64,000 nt of DNA, from the NCBI GenBank assembly GCA_037975125.1, contig CM075853.1:38587113-38651112 (forward strand). The letters are read 5' to 3'. Shown here piece after piece: positions 24,260 to 36,110 of the stretch. The notes under the pieces are model-generated. The model was not told the origin of the DNA and searched no databases. It saw only the letters and a list, made by a program, of their open reading frames with translations. The position numbers were made by a program, and so were the translations under genes. Source of the DNA: Latrodectus hesperus. Lineage: Eukaryota > Arthropoda > Arachnida > Araneae > Theridiidae. How positions within the stretch are numbered: the stretch's first letter is position 1; each line of letters opens with the position of its first letter.

Positions 24260-25030
24260 CTCATCAGTCAGTAGAAGTACGACACGCGAAAGTAGTCGGA
24301 AATCACGCCAAAAGGAATTTAATTTCGATCGTAACGATAAACATTTCGTCTGGCCACAGGAACTAAGCTACTCCCTTTCCCCTTTTCCGGAAAGTTTCCT
24401 TCAACTTTAATATTAACCACAATAACCGTACCTGTAAATACTTGGGGTCTCCTCCACACCCACAAGCAAACGCAAACACTCCAACTCGAAGCGATCTGAA
24501 GCCAGGAAAATAACGCTATGGAACGAAGGGAATACAGGAAAACTCCACCGAAATTTCTCCAGCTCTTTCTATAGCATCTGTACACCCCTATTCCCGCTTC
24601 TCCTGTCCGACGGCTTTTGCAATATATAACATTTCCACTTCGGGAGCGGACGCTACGGCCGTGTTTACCGAAAAGAGTAGCCCCGGGCTACCTTTCGCCG
24701 GATAGTCACTACCCAATATGCGAAACTCGGTTGGAGGGCCTCGCCTACCCCCTTATGTGTCAATGCTTGCATGCGTAACGCATTTAGAGGTGATATTTGC
24801 ATCCATCGGTAAAAGGGGCGCTTCTTCGCCCACCCCTCTGCACACATTTATATACGCGGATACACGAGCCACAACGCATGCACGGCCTCTCAGAATCGGA
24901 GACGACACCTCCAGCAATGAGAAAGGGTTGTTACGACCGAAAATGCATTAAGGGGCGTCCCCCAGAGATTGGCCTGAGCTTTGAGATTGCAGGGGCGTCG
25001 TGCGTGCAAAGATGGGCCCAGAACTAAAAG
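24260..25030. promoter_or_regulatory. GC/CpG-rich island with three GC boxes
   Basis: About 770 bases, clearly CpG-rich from about 24595. AGGGGCG occurs at about 24814, 24951 and 24991. Short overlapping frames on both strands are discarded. AAACCGTACCTGT-type splice-donor sequence on the minus strand (near 24428) hints that part may be transcribed. Confidence 0.38.
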
Positions 25031-26676
25031 AGGACTAAAAATATTCAAGTATACCTGGCTTCGGACAAACTTATCAAAGAAATACAAGTTGTATATTTCT
25101 CACAATCATATAAAATATCTTAGGATTAAAGTTATAGAGTCTTTAGGTTTATTTATTATATTAAATGTGCCTAAAAATTGCCGTATGTATAATTCTCGAA
25201 AAATTCCTAAGTTAGGAAAAAAATGTATATAAAGTATATGTATATATTTCTCTAAAAATCCTATAAAAGTACATTTTATCAATCGAGAATCATCTCAAAG
25301 TATTATATAACACTTATTACTAATACTTCTTTGATGTGAACAATATATAACTAATTTTGTTTCTAAATTAATACAATAAAAGAAGTTTAAGAAACAAATG
25401 TATAAAAAGCATCTCTATAGATCTGTCACACAACCCAAAAGATTGATGGATGATTTCCAAAAAATGTACAAAGATTTTACAAAAAAATTAGGTTCATCAC
25501 CCATAAAATAAAATAAAAAGAATTAACATTTGTAATCTCCTTTTGATTATCGAAATTCTCTCATTGAAAATGGCTCTGACGAAACAGTGAAGTATTTAAA
25601 AGTTTGTTTGACTGCGTGGATGAAGGGTTGGTCTCATAACATCTTTTGTAAGTATCAAATCATATAATAGCAAATGATCGCGTATATATTATACATTTAT
25701 TTTATCTTTTGCAATAGATGTACATTTACTGGACATTGTGATATCTGGCAAATAAGTATGGAGACAACTCATACATAGAACGTGGTGTTTACAATACAGA
25801 GTGTTTTCTTTGTTCCATAGTGAATATGAGAACGCTCAAAAGCAAATAAGACCGATATATTTTGTAATTGCTCATGTATCTCGCTTAATTTAAAACTATG
25901 TTATATCATAAGTGTTTCTTATATCTGAAAAGAATATAAAAGTATGGTACAATATTTTACATAACAAATATGAGAACAAAATATGAAATCATGTTCATCT
26001 GCATTGAACACCAAAATATTTCAAATAATGAATTATTATTTGTTCCCGATCGTTTTAATACGAGATATCAATATTGTAGTTTAGTTAAAATCTTATTCCA
26101 TGATGAAATCTTGATTAAAAATATAAATAAGATTAACAGCACAAATAAATAATAGCATTCATTTTGTGCATAGTGAAATCATTGACACCTGTTTATCTCT
26201 TTAACTATTCTGATGTGGTGAATATTTATAAACACGGAAATGAAATTAAATCAATAATTTAGTAGCTAATAAAAGAAAACAGCTCTGACAACATGCTATT
26301 TGGTAGTATATTGGTAGAAGCACTAAAAACGTTTATCTTCCAAGCACTGAAAACGAGGTCAACCAGCAAAAACATCCTTTCATGTTAAGTATTCTTAAAA
26401 GTTTGATTTCCGCTATTGATGACCAACGACAGACGACTATCACCTTTATGACTCTATGAATGCACGTCCGTCGGTTTTACTTGGGAGTTTTCTAGATTTC
26501 CTACCTTGTGACACGTGAATATGCCCCCTCCCCCCACTGCTTATGAAAAGTCTTCCAAAAGGCAGCTAAGTGATGGACATCAAAATGCCACTCCCAAGCC
26601 TTACCTGTTCGACAGTCTGTAACGCGTATGTCAAAAGTATATATATATTGAATTATATAAAATGTTATAATATAAT
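25031..26676. other. AT-rich stretch with one weak exon-like frame
   Basis: Mostly AT-rich. A frame of 37 codons (25536-25647) ends exactly at a consensus donor TTTT|GTAAGT and reads in part KVCLTAWMKGWSHNIF. No clear acceptor precedes it and the family is unknown. A patch at about 26400-26620 is less AT-rich. Confidence 0.4.
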
Positions 26677-26690
26677 CAAAGCTACGAAAT
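26677..26690. repeat. Target-site duplication, left copy (SINE-1)
   Basis: CAAAGCTACGAAAT, matching 26972-26985 exactly. Confidence 0.92.
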
Positions 26691-26971
26691 GCCACCCAAC
26701 ATGTCTCGTGGTCAGCGTGTCTGACTGCGGATAGGGAGGTCCTGGGTTCGAATTCCAGTTCGGGCATGGATGTACTTTTTCTCTCTCTATCTATCCTGTC
26801 TTTGTCCTTTCCTTGTATGAATGTGTTGTGAATGGTTGCCTACCCTATAAATGGGCACCTATGGCATGTGTGTACTGAGGAAGTCGGACTCCACACCTAA
26901 ATATGGTTCAGTTGGAAAAGTGAATCAGCGCACCCTATATTGCCAGCCTAGCTGGCAAACGACAACAACAA
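26691..26971 (+). mobile_element. SINE-1: full-length tRNA-derived SINE with (AAC)n tail
   Basis: A 281-bp element between perfect 14-base target-site duplications. Its 5' end is tRNA-like: an A-box-like TGTCTCGTGGTCAGCG (about 26703-26718) and a canonical B box GGTTCGAATTC (26745-26755), the internal promoter read by TFIIIC and RNA polymerase III. A tRNA-unrelated body follows, containing CTCTCTCTATCTATCC, GGCACCTATGGCATG and GTCGGACTCCACACC, then CTAGCTGGCAAACGAC and an (AAC)n tail. Two other copies of the same body lie at 34131 (reverse) and 37171. It carries no protein and would need a LINE partner's reverse transcriptase to move. The small open frames crossing it are artefacts. Confidence 0.9.
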
Positions 26972-26985
26972 CAAAGCTACGAAAT
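26972..26985. repeat. Target-site duplication, right copy (SINE-1)
   Basis: CAAAGCTACGAAAT immediately after the (AAC)n tail. Confidence 0.92.
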
Positions 26986-27135
26986 ACAGTTGAATATTTT
27001 CTAAAACTTCAATAGTTTATTAGAATTGTAAAAATACTAATGAAACTTAATTCATCAACTACTGAATTTTAGAAAAATGCATGTATAAATGTGAAAAAAT
27101 ACACAACTTTTAAGATGAATTAATATATTTACGAT

Positions 27136-27161
27136 TATATATATACATATATATGTATATA

Positions 27162-27233
<72 letters not shown>
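27136..27233. repeat. Imperfect (TA)n array with CA/GT interruptions, 98 bp
   Basis: Alternating TA with ACAT and ATGT substitutions at several points (for example 27146, 27155, 27180, 27203). It is more diverged than the other arrays, suggesting greater age. Confidence 0.95.
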
Positions 27234-27235
<2 letters not shown>

Positions 27236-27879
27236 AAACACAATATAAAGTTTATTGCAAGCGTTGATAAAAGTTTCCAAAATTTTTATATTTAAGCACG
27301 TTACAAAATATTTAGCATGCTGTACAAAAAAAAATATAGGACACTTTCATCGTTATTTTTTTTTTCCTCTTAAAATGTTTATCAATAAAATTAAAAGAGC
27401 TATACAAAATATAGTTGGAAACTTTTTTACAAAATAGGTGATACGTTTTTATTCATAACGTTGAATTAGTGTAAGAGCATATGATTCATAAATTGCTTCA
27501 TGATAGTTAGAAATTATCCCTAAACTCGAGAACTTTTTTCCCTCCTACGATGTTTACGTTTTAAAAAAAACTTTTGCGAACAAAAAAAAAAGAAGAATCG
27601 AATTTAAAATCTCAGCTTACGAATGTCATAAGTGAACAATAATTTCGGATCGTGATTATTCCATTAATAGTCTACACAGGCTTCCTGTTTATTCTCAAAA
27701 GCAAAAAATATTTTTTTAAATAAAAGAAAACACTTACAAATCTAAAAAGAAAGAAAAAAAAACATTTTTTTAAAAAAAATTCAATTTGGCTACCGTTAGC
27801 AGTCATATACTTAATCTCTGCCATTTTTCTTTCTTTTGAAATTTCATTTATAACACTGGAATATAAAAAAAAAATAATA
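27234..27879. other. AT-rich stretch, nothing recognised
   Basis: AT-rich with A and T homopolymer runs (27350, 27570, 27760). No gene seen. Confidence 0.6.
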
Positions 27880-28565
27880 ATAAAACAGGGAGAGCGCAAG
27901 CGATCAGTAAATAATGTGACACGACAGGAAGTCAGCGAGGACGAAATCATTTTAAAAGGTGACCAAATAAATGCATTTCCCTAATTACCAAAGTTATTGT
28001 TTTTCTCCAGCTCCCCCCAAAAAAAAGTCGTTAAATTCTTCGAGTTGGAACCAACATATCATCGCTCTTGCCTGGAAACCTACTCCATCCCCACCCCGTA
28101 TCGAAACTTATGTATGTTTGAGGGGGTGGCAGAAGAAAGGGTTTTCGAGATTGCAGACGAGAGAGAGAAGTTAAGGGAGGGGGTGCGCAGGAGAAACAAC
28201 AGCTAGAGGAAGGCTACTGTAATAAGCTCATTATACGGTAGCGCAGCACCTTCGCTGGCGTAATTGCCCCTGTTTTAAGTTAATTGGAATCTTTTTCAAC
28301 GACTATTCCCGTTGGATAAATATAATTACAGCTTTTCTCAAGCGATGCTCGGCTGGATGTGGATCTCGGTTTCATTAGACGTATAATGACATTACGGAGA
28401 CGGATCGGAGGAAAAAAGGTGTACTGGCCCATTGAGGGAAAAGAGCCTGCTCAGAGGGGGCGATAAAAGGTAAAAAGGGAAGTTTCACGCTTCTTGCAGT
28501 GAACTTCAAACGAGGGCAACATTCCAATTAAAAGTGCTACAAATACGGAAGTGACTCAAGGAATA
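27880..28565. promoter_or_regulatory. GC-elevated island (candidate conserved non-coding element)
   Basis: CpG-bearing block, for example ACGGTAGCGCAGCACC near 28235 and GAGGGGGCGATAAAAGG near 28454. The 28230-28560 part has no open frame of note on either strand yet looks complex and non-repetitive, as expected of an enhancer-like conserved element. Frames at 27971-28206 are short and overlapping. Confidence 0.37.
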
Positions 28566-29639
28566 ATCGCACTCCTCTCAGAAAAGTTGTATTAAAATTG
28601 CATTGCTATGTATTTCAAGCAAATAGAATAATAATTTGCGTAAGCAAGTGCAGTAAGTACATAAAACAAAATTGTGACTCATAAAAATTGATTCATAATC
28701 CCAAAGATCGGAAATTTTCAAGATATTATTCAAATATTTCTGAAGAAAACAAAAGGAATATGATGAGAATATTAATAGCATAGTGCATTTCATACCAAAC
28801 TTTTCAAGAAAAATGACATTTTTTCTTATTTATTTTTTAAAAAAATGAATATAAATATATAGTATAACTTTAAAATATAAGCAAAAATAGATTTTTCTGC
28901 TTATATAAGTGGTACACATAATATTATAAAGACAAAAAGTGCAGTTGAAAGAGTTTATACATCCGGGTAGTTTTCTATTATGGTTTCGAATTTTACAAGA
29001 CCTGAATGCTGCTTAATCCGACTTCGTTTAAAATCACATTCATCATTATTAATTCATCATCATATTTATTATCATTAATTTATTAATTATTCTCTGCGAC
29101 AAATTAATAAATGACAAAATAATAATCTTCAGTGACAAATTAATAAAAAAAATTTTTTTAATTTTTTGAACATTGATGTTTTAGAAAAAAATCATTATTC
29201 AATGAATTATTCATGTAAATCAAAGAACATTAACTCATGTTTAAATTTTAAAATTTAGTAATAGTAGCATTTAACAAAGAAAACGTTAATTTTTCAATAG
29301 CATGCATTTAATCAGTGATCGCATCTAAATTATTAAAAAAAAATAGCTAAGTAAAACACAAATTGAAAGTATAAAATTCAATTTTTTTAATCAACCCAAT
29401 CGACTTCTGTATTCGTATTTAAATTTCAAATTTTGCTTTCATTTTATTATTCTGAATACTAACGAGATTTAAAAAAATGCATTTTATCAGCTTCTCATTA
29501 AATCAGACATAGTTTGAATACATTAAATACTTATTTAATTCCAGAACTTTTTTTAAACAACTTATTTGTTAATTCCTTTAACTAAATATGAAAAGATAAA
29601 ACCAACAATTGATTATGGAGAATGAAAACAAAGAAAAAA
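28566..29639. other. AT-rich stretch, nothing recognised
   Basis: AT-rich, with repeated ATTAATTA-like words at about 29040-29150. Confidence 0.6.
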
Positions 29640-30300
29640 TTTTCAAAATGGAATCAACACTGTTTAAACGATTCCAGTGCTCGCTTACGCCAGTTTTCCC
29701 CGAAACGTTTTATTTATGGAAAACCAGCAAGCTAAGTCTCCATCCCTGTGTTTGCACACCTAATGAAGTAATGATCATGTCCCAAAGGCTACCGTGTCTT
29801 CCACACTTCCACTTAGCTCACTCTTTTTTTTTTTTACTTCATCTTATTCTATACTTTCTCGCTTTATCCTCGCCAGAACTCTGACATTGTCTTCTATTTT
29901 TATTTTCATTAGCGGGATGGAGAAGGAGGGGGAACGGAAAGAGGGGAGGTTGGGAAATATTTTGGTTTATTAGAAGGTAATGAAGAGAAATACCCCCTTC
30001 TTCGCACACCACCCGCTAAAATAAATCCAAACGAACAAATAAGGCTAAAGAAAAGTTGGTTGTTGCCGAGCGCCTATGATTAGCTTTTTGAACTTGAGTG
30101 TGTAAAGATGTGTTTGTTGGGAGGCTTTTAAAATGGCCCCGAGTTGTTTTCTTGGGGAAAAGTCTTCCTTAAGTGTTTTAATAGTTTCTGTTCTTTTCGG
30201 CGGAGGTTAAATCGCAGTTAAGCTTGTGTTTATGGGGGTTCACATGCTTCTGAGATTTGTTTTGGGTTGCAAAATATGAGCAAAAGGGATTACTGGAATA
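29640..30300. promoter_or_regulatory. GC-elevated island
   Basis: Mixed block with G-rich (29915-29955) and C-rich segments and an AAAATGGCCCCGAG YY1-like site near 30131. No accepted coding frame; the 91-codon frame at 29609 ends in a T-run-encoded F/L stretch. Confidence 0.3.
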
Positions 30301-30502
30301 GTAAAGATAAAATAATAATTTTTTATTATTAAATACCTGCCTTGAATATGGTTTTTAATTAAGAAAGGAAACAAAACCACGATTATGAATTATTGAGTTG
30401 ACCTTTGAAGCTTTATATATAAGCAGTGAAACTATTCATATTTTTTACATACATCAAGTTTGCATTGTTTATTTGTGGCTCAATGATTAGTTTTTCACAC
30501 AA
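30301..30502. other. AT-rich stretch
   Basis: Nothing recognised. Confidence 0.55.
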
Positions 30503-30630
30503 AAGTTTGGATCCAACAGTTTAAAGTGGGTTCTGAAATATTACAACCCGAGCTCAAGCTAGGTCTGAGATATCTAAACCCAAGTCGGGAATCGAATCTA
30601 CAATCTGTTTAACCAATGGACATAACGCAA
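30503..30630 (-). mobile_element. tRNA-like SINE fragment (minus strand)
   Basis: Read on the minus strand from about 30626, it shows an A-box-like TGTCCATTGGTTAAAC, then a B-box-like GATTCGATTCCCG about 25 bases further. A tRNA-unrelated tail containing AGCTTGAGCTCGGGTTG and CCCACTTTAAACTG follows. Spacing of the two boxes fits a tRNA-derived head. No target duplication or tail tract was found, and the family differs from SINE-1. Confidence 0.55.
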
Positions 30631-30739
30631 GTTATTCTCCTCAAAACAACGTATTTTCAAATTAATTTATGTTTCTTTATGTAGCAGTATTTGGAAACTA
30701 ACGCTTCATTTTAAGTGATCACATCTACGATTAGCTTGG

Positions 30740-31470
30740 AAATAATACCACTGCTTGGGTTCAAACACCAATTGTATTGTCAATTTAAAACGTCCCCCCA
30801 AAAATGGCAATTTATTAGGAATTCCTTTCGCAATCCCAATAAGTATCATTCTTTCGTTGGCAACAATGTCCCTCTCGCCTTTATCCTCCGGAATTGAAAT
30901 GCACGGAATCCGGGAACAATATTCTCCGCGAAATCGACGTTAAGATTCGGGAAAAATATATAAAAGTCCCTGGCGCAAGAGAATGAGGCCCATCTGTTGT
31001 GACATGCAGCGGCATACAGTGTCCTTCTCTCTTTATATATTTTGTCCCTCTCCTCCTGTCCTCCAACAAATGTCGCAGGTGAAAGAAGTCCCTCGTTCCC
31101 CAGGTTCATCAAAATTACAATGAGCGTGGCCAGTCCCCCGGTATAACCCGGTTCCGTTACCTCTCGCTCTCACCCAGGGGGAAGCCCCAATGCACACACC
31201 TCATTGAAAAGGTGGGCTGTTTCTCCCCCCGCCGGTGCCAGATCTCGAAATGAACGCGGGTGGGGGAGGGCGGAGAAGGATAAAGGAGGATCAGGAGCAA
31301 GGGACTGCTCCTGGACCTCCTTTCTACTCTTTCCTCTTGTCCACCTTTGCCTGCAGAGCACACAATAGTTCTTACATCTACGGGGAGCTGACCTTTTTTG
31401 CCTGAGTTCGGTCACAACGAAAGTGGTGCATATCTTCTGCCCACCTATCTGCTGCACAAAATGAATCAGC
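30740..31470. promoter_or_regulatory. GC/CpG-rich island
   Basis: About 700 bases, with the strongest G+C at 31080-31420, including a G-rich GGGTGGGGGAGGGCGG run near 31259. Open frames of 62-100 codons on both strands overlap and lack domains. Candidate regulatory element. Confidence 0.36.
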
Positions 31471-32049
31471 AACTGGAACCGTTAAATATATAGAGATTTA
31501 TTCCTTCATTATCTTCGCGGTTTATTTGACCTATAATTACGAAGTCCCATTAATATAGTTTAGAATATAATTATATTGAGGCATTATCTCAGTTAAGAAA
31601 TTGTAATTCAATGTTCTACAATCTAAATACATCCAATAAACGGAACCTTATATAATAAAGATAATAAAATAAATATTAAAAAAAGAGTTTTCAGCAATTG
31701 CTCTCGATACGTGTTTCAAAATAAGCAATGTTCTTTTTCACAACATTTATTAAAACACTTCAATGTTTTTTTTCCATTCAAAATGAAATAAGTACAGAGT
31801 ATGATTTTCCTTATTTTCATTATTAAAAATCATCTTCTCAATTATCTATATTTAAAACGGATACTGTTTAAAGATACATGAAAATAATGATCTCTTCAGT
31901 AAAATGAAATCCATGTTATCAAACTTGACATAAGTATATTCATAGCAGATGTTTGATACAATATATATATCCAATTTACTCAATTTTTTAATATAAAACG
32001 ACATAGCTAAAAATCGTTCATTATTTTCTAGGATTTCGCATTAAAAACA
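31471..32049. other. AT-rich stretch, nothing recognised
   Basis: Featureless AT-rich background. Confidence 0.6.
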
Positions 32050-32081
32050 TTAATATTATTATTAATAATAATAATAATAAT

Positions 32082-32171
<90 letters not shown>
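32050..32171. repeat. (AAT)n followed by (AT)n compound microsatellite
   Basis: About ten AAT units (to about 32088) pass directly into about 43 AT units ending at 32171. Confidence 0.96.
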
Positions 32172-32174
<3 letters not shown>

Positions 32175-32219
32175 AATAATAATGAAATGTACTAAATTAT
32201 GTAAAACTTTAGCTTTCAA

Positions 32220-32640
32220 ACATGTTCCATTTCCTAATTTACGAAATCTTTCATCTGATTTTTAAAATCCATAGCAGAGGCGAAAGATATTGCCCAACTA
32301 AATAGCCATGGATATACTAGAGGCCAACAATTCCCGTGTTAAAAGTCGAAAAATTCAGACTTACACCGGGCTGCCTCGAAGAAAAGAACAACGCAGAGGA
32401 ACCTGTCGTATTATATGTATTCTAGTACGTTCATCCCTCCTTATACGATATATTTCCTATCACAAGGTGGTGATTTCTTTTCTTTGACGGCCACTCGGCC
32501 TCTCAATTTTTATTTTTTATTTCTCAGCTTCCTATAAAGAAGATCCATCCATACGTTCTTTATTTATTTTCGATTCTTTTGTCCACTACTTCCAGTTAGA
32601 TTATTATACGGTAATAGACTAGGCGCATTACCCAACAACA
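32220..32640. promoter_or_regulatory. GC-elevated island between two (AT)n arrays
   Basis: Moderately GC-rich patch (for example ACACCGGGCTGCCTCGAAG near 32364) lying between the arrays at 32086 and 32778. No coding frame. Weak candidate element. Confidence 0.25.
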
Positions 32641-32772
32641 GTGAAATATTTTTATTTATTTCAAGACCACGGGAATATTTTGAGGAAATAAAAGCAAAAG
32701 CATGATTAAATATAAATAATATTTCTTATAAGTACTTGTAATTGATGTATTTTAATCAATTACAAAGTGGCA

Positions 32773-33720
<948 letters not shown>

Positions 33721-33957
33721 TTATTTTTTGATACAGTACATAAGATCTCGTTTGTTATTTTCCATCTGTGGCTTATCGCCTGTCATGAAAAGCATTGGCT
33801 GTACTCCCAGACTTCCAGTAACAAACTTCTTCAAGGTTTCATTTTGAAAGACTTCAAGTATTGAAATTATAATATTGCTAATAAATATTGAATTGACAGT
33901 AACAAAATTAAAGAAATAGAAAAGCAATGGTTTGACTTCAACTTTTTTCCCAGTCAT
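33721..33957 (-). pseudogene. piggyBac-like transposase remnant (C-terminal part)
   Basis: A 78-codon minus-strand frame. Residues about 10-58 follow the pattern typical of PGBD-type piggyBac transposases after the catalytic core. There is a K-K...LLFYFFNFVTVNSIFISN helix (family pattern R/L-x-F-F-x-x-x-D-x-x-x-V-N-S), then TLKKFVTGSLGVQP (family pattern L-x-x-F-R-x-x-V-x-x-G-L-x-G). The aromatic W pair usually following K-K and the D of the helix are lost. The catalytic DDD residues would lie upstream and are not found, so this is a dead fragment. Identification is by eye and could be wrong. Confidence 0.5.
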
Positions 33958-34130
33958 GGAAGAAATTTCATTTTTTCATGCTATATATATATCATAACTG
34001 CATCTTTATTTTAGAATGCTTTTAATTAAATTCTTTAGAATGCTCACTGAATAAAATTAATAAATTTTTAAATTTTCATTTGGCACTCTCAGAAATATTT
34101 TCTGGGATCAAGAATACATTTACATTCACC

Positions 34131-34388
34131 GTTGTTTTGTACCAGCTAGGCTGGCATCATGGGGTGCGCTGCTCCACTTTTTTAACTGAACCGTAATTTG
34201 GTGTGGAGTCCGACTTCCTCAGCACACACATGCCATAGGTACCCAGGCAACCATTCACAACCCATTCATACAAGGAAAGGGAAAAAACAGGAGAGAAAGT
34301 ACATCCATGCCCGAACTGGGAATCGAACCCAGTATCTCTCTATCTGCAGTCAGGCACTCAGACCACTAGACAGGGTGGGCCACAAACA
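34131..34388 (-). mobile_element. SINE-1 copy in reverse orientation
   Basis: On the plus strand it begins with the reversed AAC tail (GTTGTT), then CAGCTAGGCTGGCA. It continues with GTGGAGTCCGACTTCC and GCCATAGGTACCC, and ends in the tRNA-like head with a reversed B box GGGAATCGAACCC (about 34318-34330) and a reversed A-box region AGACCACTAGACAGG. About 80-85% like the copy at 26691 by eye. Target duplication not evident. The 65-codon frame at 34198-34395 is read-through of the SINE. Confidence 0.88.
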
Positions 34389-35239
34389 CAGTTAAAACAT
34401 TTAATGAGAAAATTAATGAATTTTTTAAAAGTTTTTTTAGTTATTGCATTATTTTTAAAAAAATGTTTAATGAGAATCAAAAAATAGATAAAAAGAAATC
34501 TTATTTAATACATTTGAAAATTTTACAAGTATTAAGTGTCTACACAATCAATTTTATAGAAAAATGCAAATAAAATCAAATTTTAAAATTTCTATAAATT
34601 GCAACATAGATGGTAGCCCAATATAGTCAGCATATTTATTTTTCCATTTTGATTTTGTATAGACTGGTGCGATCTCAGAAATATAGTATCATGATTTTTT
34701 CCTATTACAAAATTCATAACACATTTATGCTTAATAAGTTCTAAAATTAAAAGTTTCATGTTCTGTTTCTGTCATAAGTAAAGCAAATGTATATGTCTCG
34801 AAAAAAATATTTTCTACATGCAACTATATTTCCTTAAATGGCACTATAACCTTTAAAAAATTATCCATAGTGGTAAAAAACGAAAAGAATATTTCATGTC
34901 ACAAAAGTATATAATTTAACGCTTCACAATACATACCGCATTAATATTTAACTAACAATAGTAACTTCATAAATGAATGTTCATCAAAAGATTTAATGAA
35001 AATCAAACCCTTTCAATTCAAATAATAAAAATTTTGCGACAAATTCAATTAACTATTTTCAAATTTATCCACTATAAACTTTAATATATGAATTATAAGT
35101 TAAGGCGACTTATATGAAAAAAATCTCATCATTAAACTCGATAAAAAATACATACTAATCCTGCACAAAATATATGATTTCAAGCGAATGAAACATTTCA
35201 GCCAGTTTGTTAATGCTAATTTCTTTCTTTTAATGGAAA
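34389..35239. other. AT-rich stretch, nothing recognised
   Basis: Featureless AT-rich background. Confidence 0.6.
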
Positions 35240-36110
35240 ATTCAAAACACATTGGCGCATTTATCGCCAGCAGGAATGAGAAGCGCTACAAATCAAGTCG
35301 TCTTATTGAGTCGATTTGCGGGCGAAAAACGCTAAAAACTGATGTTTAACATTCGCATAAAGAGGAGTATTAAATCAAAAGGATTGGAGGGTGGCGTTGC
35401 CAGAACTCAGAACACCCGAACATCATCAGCCGAAAGCGTAGCTAGTCCTCGTGATTAAAGATCGCCCATTAACTATTTCCACAATCGAAAAGAGTGTCTT
35501 CGCTCCCAACACAAGACTTCCGAAGCTATTAGCTCTGTCGTTGTGCCTCTGATTTCGCCTTTTGGCGTGAGGGTGGAAAATTCATTAGCCAAGTTAACCC
35601 TGTCAGCTCACCTCGTTAGCTCGGCGTGGGGGGAGGAAATGAAAATAAAAACACACACACCCTTCCTCCTCCCACCCGGGCATGTAAGAAATTCAAATTT
35701 CATTTATGCAAATGGTTCCCACTTTCCGCATTTAAGGCTTTCCATCTTAATACGGGAGAGAAGTCGAGATTGCGTTCTTAGGGGGGGGAGAGAGGTGGTT
35801 CATAGGTAGAAAACAAGAATCGGGTGGGTTGAGAAGAAAAATGAACGAAAAAGTTGGGCTGGTGTATATTGAATGTGACACTTTATGCCTGTCAACCCCC
35901 CATTTCCTCCCACCCCCATTCAATCCTTCTTACGTTGGACGATTAAAGATAGCAGTGGACGGGGGCATGTTATCCATTGAGAAAGTATAATTAAAAACAG
36001 TGCCCTGCTTTTATCTGATGAAGGTGGGAGGGAGGGGGTTGCAACGGGGAAAGGAGAATGAATTATATCAAATATGCGAAGAACAAAATTACGGAGGGGG
36101 AAAAAACAAG
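35240..36110. promoter_or_regulatory. GC-elevated island with POU octamer and G-quadruplex motif
   Basis: About 870 bases. The first 300 bases are complex and CpG-bearing with no long frame. A perfect POU octamer ATGCAAAT lies near 35706, and G-rich runs occur at 35780 and 36026-36049. The 88-codon frame at 35543 shows no domain. It looks like a compound conserved non-coding element. Confidence 0.38.
36026..36049 (+). other. Potential G-quadruplex
   Basis: Runs GGG-A-GGG-A-GGGGG-TTGCAAC-GGGG satisfy the four-tract pattern with loops of 1, 1 and 7 bases. Confidence 0.5.

Noticed and set aside
26691..26760. Functional tRNA gene
   Set aside because: A and B boxes are present, but the acceptor and other stems do not pair as in a mature tRNA. 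The sequence continues into a SINE body with tail and target duplication.
28450..28475. CTCF-type insulator site at GAGGGGGCGATA
   Set aside because: Only the short AGGGGGCG core fits; the flanking consensus bases are missing.
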